From: Verrucomicrobiia bacterium
Lineage (GTDB): Bacteria; Verrucomicrobiota; Verrucomicrobiia; Verrucomicrobiales; Akkermansiaceae
Length of the DNA: 64,000 nucleotides
Assembly: GCA_030432565.1 (NCBI GenBank)
Contig: JAUIGV010000030.1
Location: forward strand, 1-64,000
Direction of reading: 5' to 3'
This document shows, one piece after another, positions 1-6,180 of the stretch. The position numbers and the translations under genes are program-made. Position 1 is the first letter of the stretch. Each line of letters begins with the position of its first letter. The notes beneath the pieces were generated by a model, which did no database searches, was not told the DNA's origin, and saw nothing but the letters and a program-made list of their open reading frames with translations.

Positions 1-60
1 GCCCCTGAGTTCTTCCAGGATGCGGACCTTCTGTTCTTCGCTAAAGCGACTTCTCTTCAT
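1..60 (-). CDS. IS3-family transposase OrfA, N-terminal fragment cut by the window edge
   Basis: Only the first 20 codons are visible. They read MKRSRFSEEQ followed by KVRILEELRG, the typical opening of an IS3/IS911 OrfA helix-turn-helix protein, which binds the element's terminal repeats and is normally joined to the DDE domain of OrfB by a programmed frameshift. The ATG at 58-60 lies about 60 bp inside the presumed IS end, the usual position. Nothing can be said about whether the full gene is intact. Confidence 0.65.
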   Translation of the reverse strand, partial: MKRSRFSEEQKVRILEELRG

Positions 61-121
61 TTTTTCGATTTGCTTCTACCACCAAATCTACATTTTTGAA
101 TTGTCCAATTTTCCGGGGTCA
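1..121 (-). mobile_element. Left end of an IS3-family insertion sequence (partial)
   Basis: The window opens inside an insertion sequence read on the minus strand. A transposase OrfA start codon lies at 60, and the about 60 bp upstream of it end in a terminal sequence of the kind seen in IS3-family elements (minus-strand TGACCCCGG then AAAATTGGACA, 121 down to 102). The outer boundary is placed at about 121 from this motif. The rest of the element lies left of the window, so its second end and target duplication cannot be seen. AT-rich DNA follows. Confidence 0.6.
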
Positions 122-203
122 GGCCAAGTCGCTTTATCAGACAGCCTCAAAAGCAACAACCATTCTAGATCGACAACGTCATCTAAACCAAAATTAACAC
201 CTT

Positions 204-1502
204 TTATTCTACAAGGTTAGATATCTGGCCTCCGAGTTTTTGCTCTTTCTCAACCTCAGACCTTGAAGAAAATACCATAGCATCACCAGCTTCAATGATT
301 GGGGTTTTTAATTTGAATATATCTAGTATTTTCACCTGATTTTCTTGCCGATTTCTACCAACTTTCTCTCCAAGACTTTTAAGAACACCTGAGAATGAAT
401 CAGTCACTACTAGATCAACACACTCGCTTGTGATTGGGCAAAATGGATGGTAACTTTGCATACCAATTCTAGAAAATTTCGAAGAATCGGCCACCACAAC
501 ACGCAAGTTACCTCGCTCTAAAAGTTTGCGTTTTATTCTGGCATCTCTTTCGTGATCTGATCCGAATTGACCAGTTTGAAAATCTACGCATGTGGCTCCC
601 ACAAATGTGATGCCAAAGCGGAGATCCAGGCATTCGAGAAACTTTTCAGTATAAGGGCCACACAACGCTTCGGCGTTCTGCTCTTGGAACCCGCCAAGGC
701 ACATCGTTTTAGCATCAACTGCTGGTTCACCTAAAATATTGAATCCCTCTCGACTATTAACGCAAACCTCGAGACTCGTCAGAAGATCAGGCGATCTGAG
801 AAATTTCGCACCCGCTAATACAACTCGACAAAACTCATCCATCGTTGTTCCAGCATCAACGGCGATTCTTCGCGTCATACTACCCCAGAAGCCTTCAAGC
901 TTTGATATCAAATGGGGATTTAAATCTTTCCATGGGTAAATGCGTCTTAAGGAATCACATGAATCACCTGTCCAGTATCCTTCCAGATCACCTCTACTTA
1001 TATCATCAGCACAAGAGACGTCACCCACTACCAAATGTCGATTAATTTTAGACACAGAAATAGAATTAATATTATCTTGATCGGCTCCCTTTCCCAGAGA
1101 AATGTCGGTTACTGAGCGAGGCTTTATACCTAAAACCAAACCACCGAGGACTTTAGCTATCGCTCTCTTCTCGGCGGCAGATCTTCGGGATCGTAACGCC
1201 TTCGTTGTAAGGTGATGTCGAAGAGCATCAAACCAAAATTTTTTGCCCTCCAAGGTGGTTTCGGAAAGTCTTAAATTTTGCTCAAGTTGAATGGCAATCA
1301 TGTCGGACTTTAACGACTCATAACTTATTGTGAAACAGGGAGGGTTGTCCAAGTCATTTGGATGATCACGCTGTAGCTTCTCTCTATCACTGGCCTCTTT
1401 TTCTAAGAGCTCCATATAGAAAAACCCTTTTCTCTTGAGAAGTTCAACGATGACAGACCGCCTTACCGAATGGTTAGCGGGCTTTTTTTCTTGATTTTTC
1501 AT
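204..1502 (-). CDS. DeoR-like transcriptional regulator with an enlarged N-terminal half
   Basis: The C-terminal 230 or so residues follow the DeoR-family effector domain (ISOCOT fold): DAGTTMDEF near 215, the LGG segment in CLGGFQEQNAEALCGPY, FVGATCVDFQTGQFGSD, then VVVADSSKFSRIG and DLVVTD. The N-terminus has a recognisable DeoR helix-turn-helix opening (SVRRSVIVELLKRKG) and a possible recognition helix (ISYESLKSDM). These are separated by about 20 extra residues, and another ~120 residues precede the sensor domain, giving 432 residues against about 250 for the family. It diverges from the gene at 1541 with 38 bp between, so it probably controls that promoter. The region is visibly AT-rich compared with the genes after 5 kb, consistent with transfer. 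The effector, in relatives a phosphorylated sugar, is unknown. Confidence 0.6.
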   Translation of the reverse strand: MKNQEKKPANHSVRRSVIVELLKRKGFFYMELLEKEASDREKLQRDHPNDLDNPPCFTISYESLKSDMIAIQLEQNLRLSETTLEGKKFWFDALRHHLTTKALRSRRSAAEKRAIAKVLGGLVLGIKPRSVTDISLGKGADQDNINSISVSKINRHLVVGDVSCADDISRGDLEGYWTGDSCDSLRRIYPWKDLNPHLISKLEGFWGSMTRRIAVDAGTTMDEFCRVVLAGAKFLRSPDLLTSLEVCVNSREGFNILGEPAVDAKTMCLGGFQEQNAEALCGPYTEKFLECLDLRFGITFVGATCVDFQTGQFGSDHERDARIKRKLLERGNLRVVVADSSKFSRIGMQSYHPFCPITSECVDLVVTDSFSGVLKSLGEKVGRNRQENQVKILDIFKLKTPIIEAGDAMVFSSRSEVEKEQKLGGQISNLVE

Positions 1503-1540
1503 TGCAATTGTTCTAAACGGAAAATATCGGAGATGGTTAA

Positions 1541-2026
1541 ATGGTTAAGTATTCTAGAAGTGAAGCAGCGAGAACCTTGCTAGGTCAGAGGGATTTTTTA
1601 ACACTCCACCTTCCAAACTTGCGCGCGAAAGTTACTAAACAAAGGTCCGCTAGCACCCACCTAGAGATTCAGCGTCATCCAGACGAAAATGACGAGCATT
1701 TTCATATCCAGTGGTCATTGCTCAACGGAAACCGGCAGATCTACCAACAGGTCAGTGGCATTATTCGCGGAACACGTTGGACTTCGTTCGGCTTAGTCAA
1801 CCCCGACTGGTCTGACGAACGGAGTACACACTTCCTCAGACATTCGGCCTACGGAACTAGAGAGGCAATTTCCCAAGAAGTCCTGAAGCCAGCTTGCGAC
1901 CTACTCCTAAGGTCATCTACGCTAAACAAATCACATACTGAAATCACCCTTGATTTCAACTGGGCACAGCCTGGGACGACCCCAGATCCAAAGGGACTAT
2001 TTCCGACTCCACCACCCTACCCCTAG
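1541..2026 (+). CDS. Hypothetical protein
   Basis: A 161-residue frame with no family I recognise. It is fairly polar, with no signal peptide or membrane segment, a WSLLNGNRQIYQQVSG stretch in the middle and a proline-rich C-terminus (TPPPYP). It is divergent from the DeoR-like regulator and is the likely target of that regulator. An overlapping ATG at 1533 is in another frame and dies quickly, so 1541 is the first usable start. Base composition resembles the rest of the accessory region. It may be a passenger gene of the mobile element. Confidence 0.45.
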   Translation: MVKYSRSEAARTLLGQRDFLTLHLPNLRAKVTKQRSASTHLEIQRHPDENDEHFHIQWSLLNGNRQIYQQVSGIIRGTRWTSFGLVNPDWSDERSTHFLRHSAYGTREAISQEVLKPACDLLLRSSTLNKSHTEITLDFNWAQPGTTPDPKGLFPTPPPYP

Positions 2027-2033
2027 GGACTGA

Positions 2034-2288
2034 TTAGCACAGGAACGCTTCGTAAATAAAGGCCGCATCCTCCTCATCGAAGCAAAGGTAAACTGCCCCG
2101 ACATCTGGAACACCTGACAGCTCACCCAACTCTTGCCTAACCGCTTCTTGCAACTTGTAAGCAACAGTAAGATTGACCTCTTTTGGCGAAAGCCTACCTT
2201 TTACGATCAGCACATCGTCTTTGAAATGCTGCTGGACACCCATAGGAAGAAACCTTCGGATCTTGGTGATATCAATAATGGTCTTCAT
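2034..2288 (-). CDS. Hypothetical small acidic protein
   Basis: An 84-residue protein, convergent with the preceding gene (7 bp between stops). It has an amphipathic helix-like segment (LTVAYKLQEAVRQELGEL) and an acidic C-terminal part (YLCFDEEDAAFIYEAF) but no motif I can name. The size and charge would suit a small regulatory, antitoxin-like or accessory protein, which is only a guess. No partner gene for a toxin-antitoxin pair is adjacent. Confidence 0.4.
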   Translation of the reverse strand: MKTIIDITKIRRFLPMGVQQHFKDDVLIVKGRLSPKEVNLTVAYKLQEAVRQELGELSGVPDVGAVYLCFDEEDAAFIYEAFLC

Positions 2289-2440
2289 GACACCTAGCTA
2301 CTACAGGGCTGCACGGCACCGCACAAGCATTTTTTGGGAGTTTTCTGAGATCAGCGCTCGGTTTCCACGCAATAATGAGCCGCGATCTAAGATATTGACG
2401 AAAAATTGACGAGCGATAATCCAAATAAATATCGTAATAA

Positions 2441-2477
2441 CGCCTGTAAAAGTGCTCAATGCCCAGCACTACAGGCG
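2441..2477. repeat. Compound inverted repeat with nested stem
   Basis: Outer arms CGCCTGTA (2441-2448) and TACAGGCG (2470-2477) are exact reverse complements. Inside them GTGCT (2452-2456) and AGCAC (2465-2469) pair as well. The left side carries a 3-nt bulge (AAA) and the loop is 8 nt. It lies about 115 bp from the candidate nick site. It could be an accessory relaxosome site, a single-strand replication origin or a folded RNA; the sequence does not decide. Confidence 0.5.
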
Positions 2478-2590
2478 AAGACAATCCGGAGGAGAGAGCA
2501 TCATTATGCTTCATAGACCTACCATCCCCACGACCGCTGGGATTGCACCTGCGGGAGCTTCGCCCCCCCCCCCCCAATCGCGCTCAGTCT

Positions 2591-2627
2591 ACAGGATAGC
2601 AAGATGTGGTTTTCCGTGCCGGAAAAC
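2591..2627 (-). other. oriT: Candidate origin of transfer (oriT) of MOBP type
   Basis: Read on the minus strand, an 8-bp perfect inverted repeat (arms at 2620-2627 and 2609-2616, loop 2617-2619) is followed 10 nt later by TATCCTGT (2598 down to 2591). This fits the YATCCTG|Y nick consensus known for IncP/MOBP relaxases, with the cut expected between 2592 and 2591. An inverted repeat on the 5' side of nic is the standard arrangement. The MOBP relaxase gene starts 600 bp away. Seen: repeat and motif. Inferred: function. Confidence 0.55.
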
Positions 2628-2770
2628 TCCGAGCGCTTCGCTGGCTCTCAATCTTGACAAGGAAGGCGTTCCGCCCTCCGTTGTATCCTCCCTGCCGGAT
2701 CCGCGCTGTGGCGCGGCCTTAGCGGCGTCTGGCTGACGCTTTGACGCCGCCACCATAACCACCCTCCCAA

Positions 2771-2800
2771 GGTCGCTCAGTTTGAGCGGCCTCTTTTTTT
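2771..2800 (+). terminator. Rho-independent terminator-like hairpin before mobC
   Basis: GGTCGCTCA (2771-2779) pairs with TGAGCGGCC (2783-2791) with one G-T pair, followed by seven T (2794-2800). It would stop transcription arriving from the oriT side before the mob genes, so mobC probably has its own promoter within 2801-2850. Confidence 0.6.
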
Positions 2801-2852
2801 GCGCCGCTCTCCGGTTCAAACCCACCCCTAACACGTATTGAGATTAGAAACC

Positions 2853-3194
2853 ATGGCACGACCAACTTTGCCCTCATCACACCTGCGCTTGCGCCGGGTC
2901 GTCTTTCGGATCACCAAAAGCGAGCATTTCCGGCTTTCGCACCGCGCTGCTCAACTCAACCTCAGCGTCAATGACCTTGCCCGCAGGCTCATGCTGGAGG
3001 CCATCGCAAAGCCTCACCAGGACTCCCCCGCCCCGACGACGGCGATTCTGAAAGAGCTTTATTAAATCGGCCATAATCTGAATCAGATCACCAAGCGCAT
3101 GCACATGACGGGGCGACTTGCGCCAACCGTCTCCGCGCTGTGCGCCCGCATTGACGCCTTGATGGAGGAAGCCATAGGAAAGGATGGTGACTAA
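2853..3194 (+). pseudogene. mobC: MobC-family relaxosome accessory protein, interrupted by an in-frame TAA
   Basis: The first 70 codons encode an arginine-rich, ribbon-helix-helix-like protein (RVVFRITKSEHFRLSHRA, then LSVNDLARRLMLEA). A TAA at 3063-3065 then stops translation. The same frame continues for 42 codons with IGHNLNQITKRMH, the hallmark C-terminal motif of MobC, and ends in a TAA at 3192-3194 that overlaps the ATG of the relaxase (TAATG). The rejoined length of about 113 residues is normal for MobC. One C-to-T change (CAA to TAA) would explain the stop. The start is taken at ATG 2853; a TTG at 2838 is an alternative. MobC helps open oriT DNA for the relaxase, so transfer may be impaired. 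Confidence 0.75.
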
Positions 3195-4579
3195 TGGTGC
3201 CACGTTTAGCAGCGCCCGGATCAAGTTTTAAGGGCGCATATCTATATTATTTTCACGACAAGGACGCTTTGACTCAAGCCCGGATCGCTTGGACGGAGAC
3301 AATCAATTTGCTGACCGATAAGGTTGAGAAGGCTTGGAAGGTCATGGCCTTCACGGCCAAACATCAGGATGAATTGAAAGAAGCGTCGGGACAGAAACGC
3401 TCCGGAGCGAAACTTAAAAAGCCCGTGCTCGCTTATTTTTTGAGCTGGCATCCTGAACAAAAGCCCGACCGCAAAACCATGATGGAAGCGGCATATTCGT
3501 CGCTGGAAGAACTCGGCCTTGGCGAGCATGAAGCGATGGTGGCCTGCCATACCGACGAGCCGCATCCGCATCTTCATGTGGTGGTGAATAAGGCACACCC
3601 GCGAACGGGGCTGGTGGCGAAACTCAAATTCACCAAGCGCAAGCTCCAAGATTGGGCGCGCAAATTTCAAGAAAAGGAGGGAACGATGTATTGTCCAAAA
3701 CGCGAAGAGAACCACGCCAAACGTAAGAAAGGCCAGAGCACCCGCTACGGCGATCCGAAGATAATTGAGGCATGGGAAGCCAGTCAATCTGGCGCAGAGT
3801 TTCAGCAGCAATTAAAGCAGCGCGGTTACGACCTCGCCAAGGGGCGCAAGCGGCTGGTGGTGGTCGATCCTTACGGCAAAACTCTAAATCCGGTAAGAAT
3901 GCTGCCGGATGTTAAGGCAGCAAAATTTAACCAACGCATTGCCGATTTGGAGCCTCAGTCGTTGCCGACACCGAAGGCTGTTCTAAAGACCCGCTCAGAG
4001 CAGCCGAACGAGAAAGCCGAGCCTTCTCAGGAAGACGCATCGCCCGTTATCGAAGACGACACGCAAGACCCTGCAACCACGGACAGTGCAGAAGAGAAAA
4101 TTCTCGATGCTATCGACCGCATGAGCGAGCGGCATCGCCAAGAATCAGAGAGATTTGAGGCGCAAAACCGCAGCCGCCACCAGAAACGGAAAATCGAGCT
4201 TTCTAAGCATTACAAGCTAATGGAACGAAAGGAAGCGATCACCACCCTCAAAGACAAACCCAACGCCCCCAGCATTGTTCCTAAATTTGCGCGGCGATTA
4301 TTTGGAATGGATCAAAAGACCAAGGCGCAGCTTGAAAAACTTCAATCTGCGCAAATTGAGGCCATCCAGCGGATCAAGACGACCTTGAAAAAAATTGAAA
4401 CCCGCGAGGATAGAAGCCTGCAAGTCATTGAAAACCGCCACGCCAGAGAAATGCAAACGCTCGCTCGACGTCTCGAAAGCCTGCAATCACCTCGCTACAG
4501 CGAACCAGACCGCGACCACTCAGAACGAGAATCCCCCGGAAACCTCTGGGTCAATGACGAGCCAACGCTTAGCCGATAA
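3194..4579 (+). CDS. mobA: MOBP-type relaxase (mobilization nuclease)
   Basis: Nicks oriT and carries the strand into a recipient cell. The N-terminal domain opens with GSSFKGAYLYYFHDK, with candidate nucleophile tyrosines at residues 16-19. It carries the histidine motif HTDEPHPHLHVVVN (His119, His126, His128, metal-binding), which is diagnostic of relaxases. Residues about 290-440 are highly charged and probably coiled-coil, a common tail in mobilization relaxases. At 461 residues it is complete. The start overlaps the end of the broken mobC frame (TAATG), implying original translational coupling. No coupling protein or type IV secretion genes are in view, so the element looks mobilizable rather than self-transmissible. 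Confidence 0.85.
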   Translation: MVPRLAAPGSSFKGAYLYYFHDKDALTQARIAWTETINLLTDKVEKAWKVMAFTAKHQDELKEASGQKRSGAKLKKPVLAYFLSWHPEQKPDRKTMMEAAYSSLEELGLGEHEAMVACHTDEPHPHLHVVVNKAHPRTGLVAKLKFTKRKLQDWARKFQEKEGTMYCPKREENHAKRKKGQSTRYGDPKIIEAWEASQSGAEFQQQLKQRGYDLAKGRKRLVVVDPYGKTLNPVRMLPDVKAAKFNQRIADLEPQSLPTPKAVLKTRSEQPNEKAEPSQEDASPVIEDDTQDPATTDSAEEKILDAIDRMSERHRQESERFEAQNRSRHQKRKIELSKHYKLMERKEAITTLKDKPNAPSIVPKFARRLFGMDQKTKAQLEKLQSAQIEAIQRIKTTLKKIETREDRSLQVIENRHAREMQTLARRLESLQSPRYSEPDRDHSERESPGNLWVNDEPTLSR

Positions 4580-4611
4580 TTTTTCCAACCACCCCCACGA
4601 AAGGACGATGA

Positions 4612-4938
4612 ATGACCTACGAACACGCAGAAGAATGGCGCAAGAGGATTATCCTCACCCTCGCCTGGCAGGAAACCCAACCTGTCACCAAACACACCAA
4701 GGACGGCGAGGAACTCTCGTGCTTGGTGCAGCATCTTGATGGCGATGGCCTGTTTCAGATTACCAGCACTCCAGCCAGAACGAAGGAAGTGCCAGACGAC
4801 GATCAAAGTGTATGGCTAGTTTCCACGCGAACAATTGATCGATTGGCGGCAAAAGGCCGTTTGGACAAAATCTCTGTAGGACCGTCACCCCGGTTTAAGG
4901 AAAGCGACATCGACCGCATCGTTGAGCGCGGTATTTAG
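4612..4938 (+). CDS. HTH_17/excisionase-like DNA-binding protein with an unknown N-terminal part
   Basis: The last 45 residues (STRTIDRLAAKGRLDKISVG, then PRFKESDIDRIVERG) follow the MerR-like helix-turn-helix and wing used by Xis and HTH_17 proteins. In those families this domain makes up nearly the whole protein; here about 60 residues precede it (HAEEWRKRIILTLAWQETQ...) and match nothing I know. A Shine-Dalgarno AAGGA (4601-4605) supports ATG 4612; an ATG at 4608 is out of frame. It lies 32 bp after the relaxase and shares its orientation, so it is probably cotranscribed. Likely roles are regulation of the mob genes or excision; no integrase is present in the window. Confidence 0.6.
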   Translation: MTYEHAEEWRKRIILTLAWQETQPVTKHTKDGEELSCLVQHLDGDGLFQITSTPARTKEVPDDDQSVWLVSTRTIDRLAAKGRLDKISVGPSPRFKESDIDRIVERGI

Positions 4939-4972
4939 GTCGTAGTGACGGATTTTGACCCTACCTCCTTGA

Positions 4973-5001
4973 AAATCACCTTGGAAAAGGTGGTTTTTTT
5001 T
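4973..5001 (+). terminator. Terminator of the mobilization operon
   Basis: Arms AAATCACCTT and AAGGTGGTTT (one G-T pair) close a GGAA tetraloop and run into eight T (4994-5001). It lies 34 bp after the HTH gene. Confidence 0.8.
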
Positions 5002-5054
5002 GGGTCTACCTTCTGACAAACCCAGCCAATTTGAGCCAATTTTGGCGTCATGAA

Positions 5055-5076
5055 ATCGACCAGCCATCGACCAGCC
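5055..5076. repeat. Tandem 11-bp direct repeat beside the tRNA gene
   Basis: ATCGACCAGCC occurs twice head to tail (5055-5065 and 5066-5076). A second imperfect tandem (CAGCCAATTT/GAGCCAATTT) lies just upstream. They sit at the junction between the accessory region and the tRNA-Tyr gene and may be recombination scars; this is inference. Confidence 0.45.
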
Positions 5077-5094
5077 GCTCGTTTCCCTGAAAAG

Positions 5095-5129
5095 AAAAAG
5101 GAGCTACGATTTCTCGTAACTCCCTTTTT
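5095..5129 (-). terminator. Terminator of the tRNA-Tyr gene
   Basis: GGAGCTACGA (5100-5109) and TCGTAACTCC (5114-5123) pair around TTTC with one wobble. The outer A and T runs make the hairpin usable in both directions; on the minus strand it follows the tRNA 3' end by 6 bp and ends in T5. Confidence 0.75.
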
Positions 5130-5135
5130 GAAAGA

Positions 5136-5221
5136 TGGTGGGCAGGATTGGATTCGAACCAATGTACACATACGTGAGCAGATTTACAGTCTGCCGCCTT
5201 TAACCACTCGGCCACCTACCC
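5136..5221 (-). tRNA. tRNA-Tyr (anticodon GTA)
   Basis: On the minus strand the 5' arm GGGTAGG (5221-5215) pairs with CCTGCCC (one G-U). The anticodon stem CAGA/TCTG encloses the loop with GTA. A long variable arm follows, as expected for a class II tyrosine tRNA, and the T arm contains GGTTCGAATCC. The CCA end is encoded (5138-5136). The 3' end points towards the mobile module, the usual orientation for islands integrated at tRNA genes. Confidence 0.95.
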
Positions 5222-5393
5222 ATGTAAGTTTTTCGTGGGTCATCGTGCTTTGCAGCGCAACAACGGCGGGGAAATATTAGCCAGAGGAGATTCGCGCAAG
5301 AATAAAGTGAGACTTTCGTCATCAATATGAACAATTCCACAATCAAAAGATTCGATACTGCCCCTTCCCCCATTAAAATGCTAGGATCCACAA

Positions 5394-6023
5394 ATGTTCC
5401 GATATATCGCCCTGCTACTCGTCTGCACTGGAATTGCAGCCGGTGGGTTATTTTCCTTTAAAAAGCGTGGGCCTCAATACGAGCGACTTCAAACCGGAGA
5501 CATTGTTTTTCAGGATACCGGCGGAGAGCAAGGTGCTGCGGTCAAGGCAGCCACAGGCTCGAACTACACCCACTGTGGGGTCGTATTTGAGCAGGATGGC
5601 AAACTTTACGTTCTCGAAGCAGTCCAACCGGTTTCCGTGGTGACCTTGGATAATTTTCGCAAACGCTCCCGCATCTTTCACGCCCGTCGACTTCAGGACC
5701 AGGGTAAACTGAACCAAAGGGCCCTCCAAAAGGCGCTGAATTGGGGCCGGAGCCAACTAGGGAAAGACTATGACCTCATGTTTCAGTGGGATGACGAGAC
5801 TCTCTATTGTTCGGAACTGGTTTGGAAGATCTATAAAAAATCCACTGATCTGGAACTATGCCAGCCAAAGACCTTCAAATCCTATTTTCTCGATCGCCCC
5901 GAGGTTCGCCGGGTTATCGCTCAAAGATACGGGGATCCCGGCAAAATGCCCGCAAAGGAACCGGTGGTGGCACCCTCTGATTTGGCCGCGTCCCCCCTCT
6001 TGGAAGAGGTCCCCCGGAGGTAG
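5394..6023 (+). CDS. YiiX-like papain-fold hydrolase/amidase (permuted NlpC/P60 clan)
   Basis: Residues 1-20 form a membrane anchor or signal peptide. The rest matches the circularly permuted NlpC/P60 group (YiiX/YaeF): LQTGDIVFQDTGG opens the domain, the catalytic His60 sits in SNYTHCGVV, and the catalytic cysteine is Cys139 in LYCSELVWKIY, so histidine precedes cysteine as in permuted members. Substrates in this clan are amide or lipid-linked bonds, often in the envelope; the exact one is unknown. It precedes nuoG in the same direction but with 157 bp between and an operator-like palindrome, so it is probably a separate unit. Confidence 0.75.
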   Translation: MFRYIALLLVCTGIAAGGLFSFKKRGPQYERLQTGDIVFQDTGGEQGAAVKAATGSNYTHCGVVFEQDGKLYVLEAVQPVSVVTLDNFRKRSRIFHARRLQDQGKLNQRALQKALNWGRSQLGKDYDLMFQWDDETLYCSELVWKIYKKSTDLELCQPKTFKSYFLDRPEVRRVIAQRYGDPGKMPAKEPVVAPSDLAASPLLEEVPRR

Positions 6024-6063
6024 TTTTGCGATCGGATCGAGCAATTCATCCGGAAGAATGAAG

Positions 6064-6089
6064 GACTTTGTGAAAAATTTCACAAAGTC
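6064..6089. promoter_or_regulatory. Perfect palindrome matching the CRP/FNR-family consensus, upstream of nuoG
   Basis: Two 12-bp arms, GACTTTGTGAAA (6064-6075) and TTTCACAAAGTC (6078-6089), are exact reverse complements separated by AA. The core TGTGA-N6-TCACA (6069-6084) equals the CRP consensus. It lies about 92 bp before nuoG. A terminator reading is less likely because no T run follows. A second short inverted repeat (CGGAC/GTCCG, 6096-6109) follows. Binding by a CRP/FNR-like protein is inferred. Confidence 0.55.
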
Positions 6090-6180
6090 GCTTTACGGAC
6101 CGCAAGTCCGCTTGCATAGTCGGCCCGACCAAAGCTACCTAATGGCTTTGTTTCTCCACCCGTAACCGCGCGATAACACG

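Larger units (their letters stand above)
2289..2852. other. Non-coding stretch of the mobilization module
   Basis: No convincing gene lies in these 564 bp; open frames here have coding-unlike composition. Contents from left to right: a compound inverted repeat (2441-2477), a run of 13 C (2563-2575), the candidate oriT (2591-2627), a GC-rich segment and a terminator-like hairpin (2771-2800) just before mobC. This is the usual place for the transfer origin of a small mobilizable element. Confidence 0.5.

Noticed and set aside
2441-2477. Integron attC site
   Set aside because: The repeat lacks the conserved GTTRRRY core and the RYYYAAC partner.
2452-2834. Two overlapping open frames in the oriT region
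   Set aside because: They contain the C13 run and the inverted repeats, have low-complexity proline/arginine composition and no supported start.
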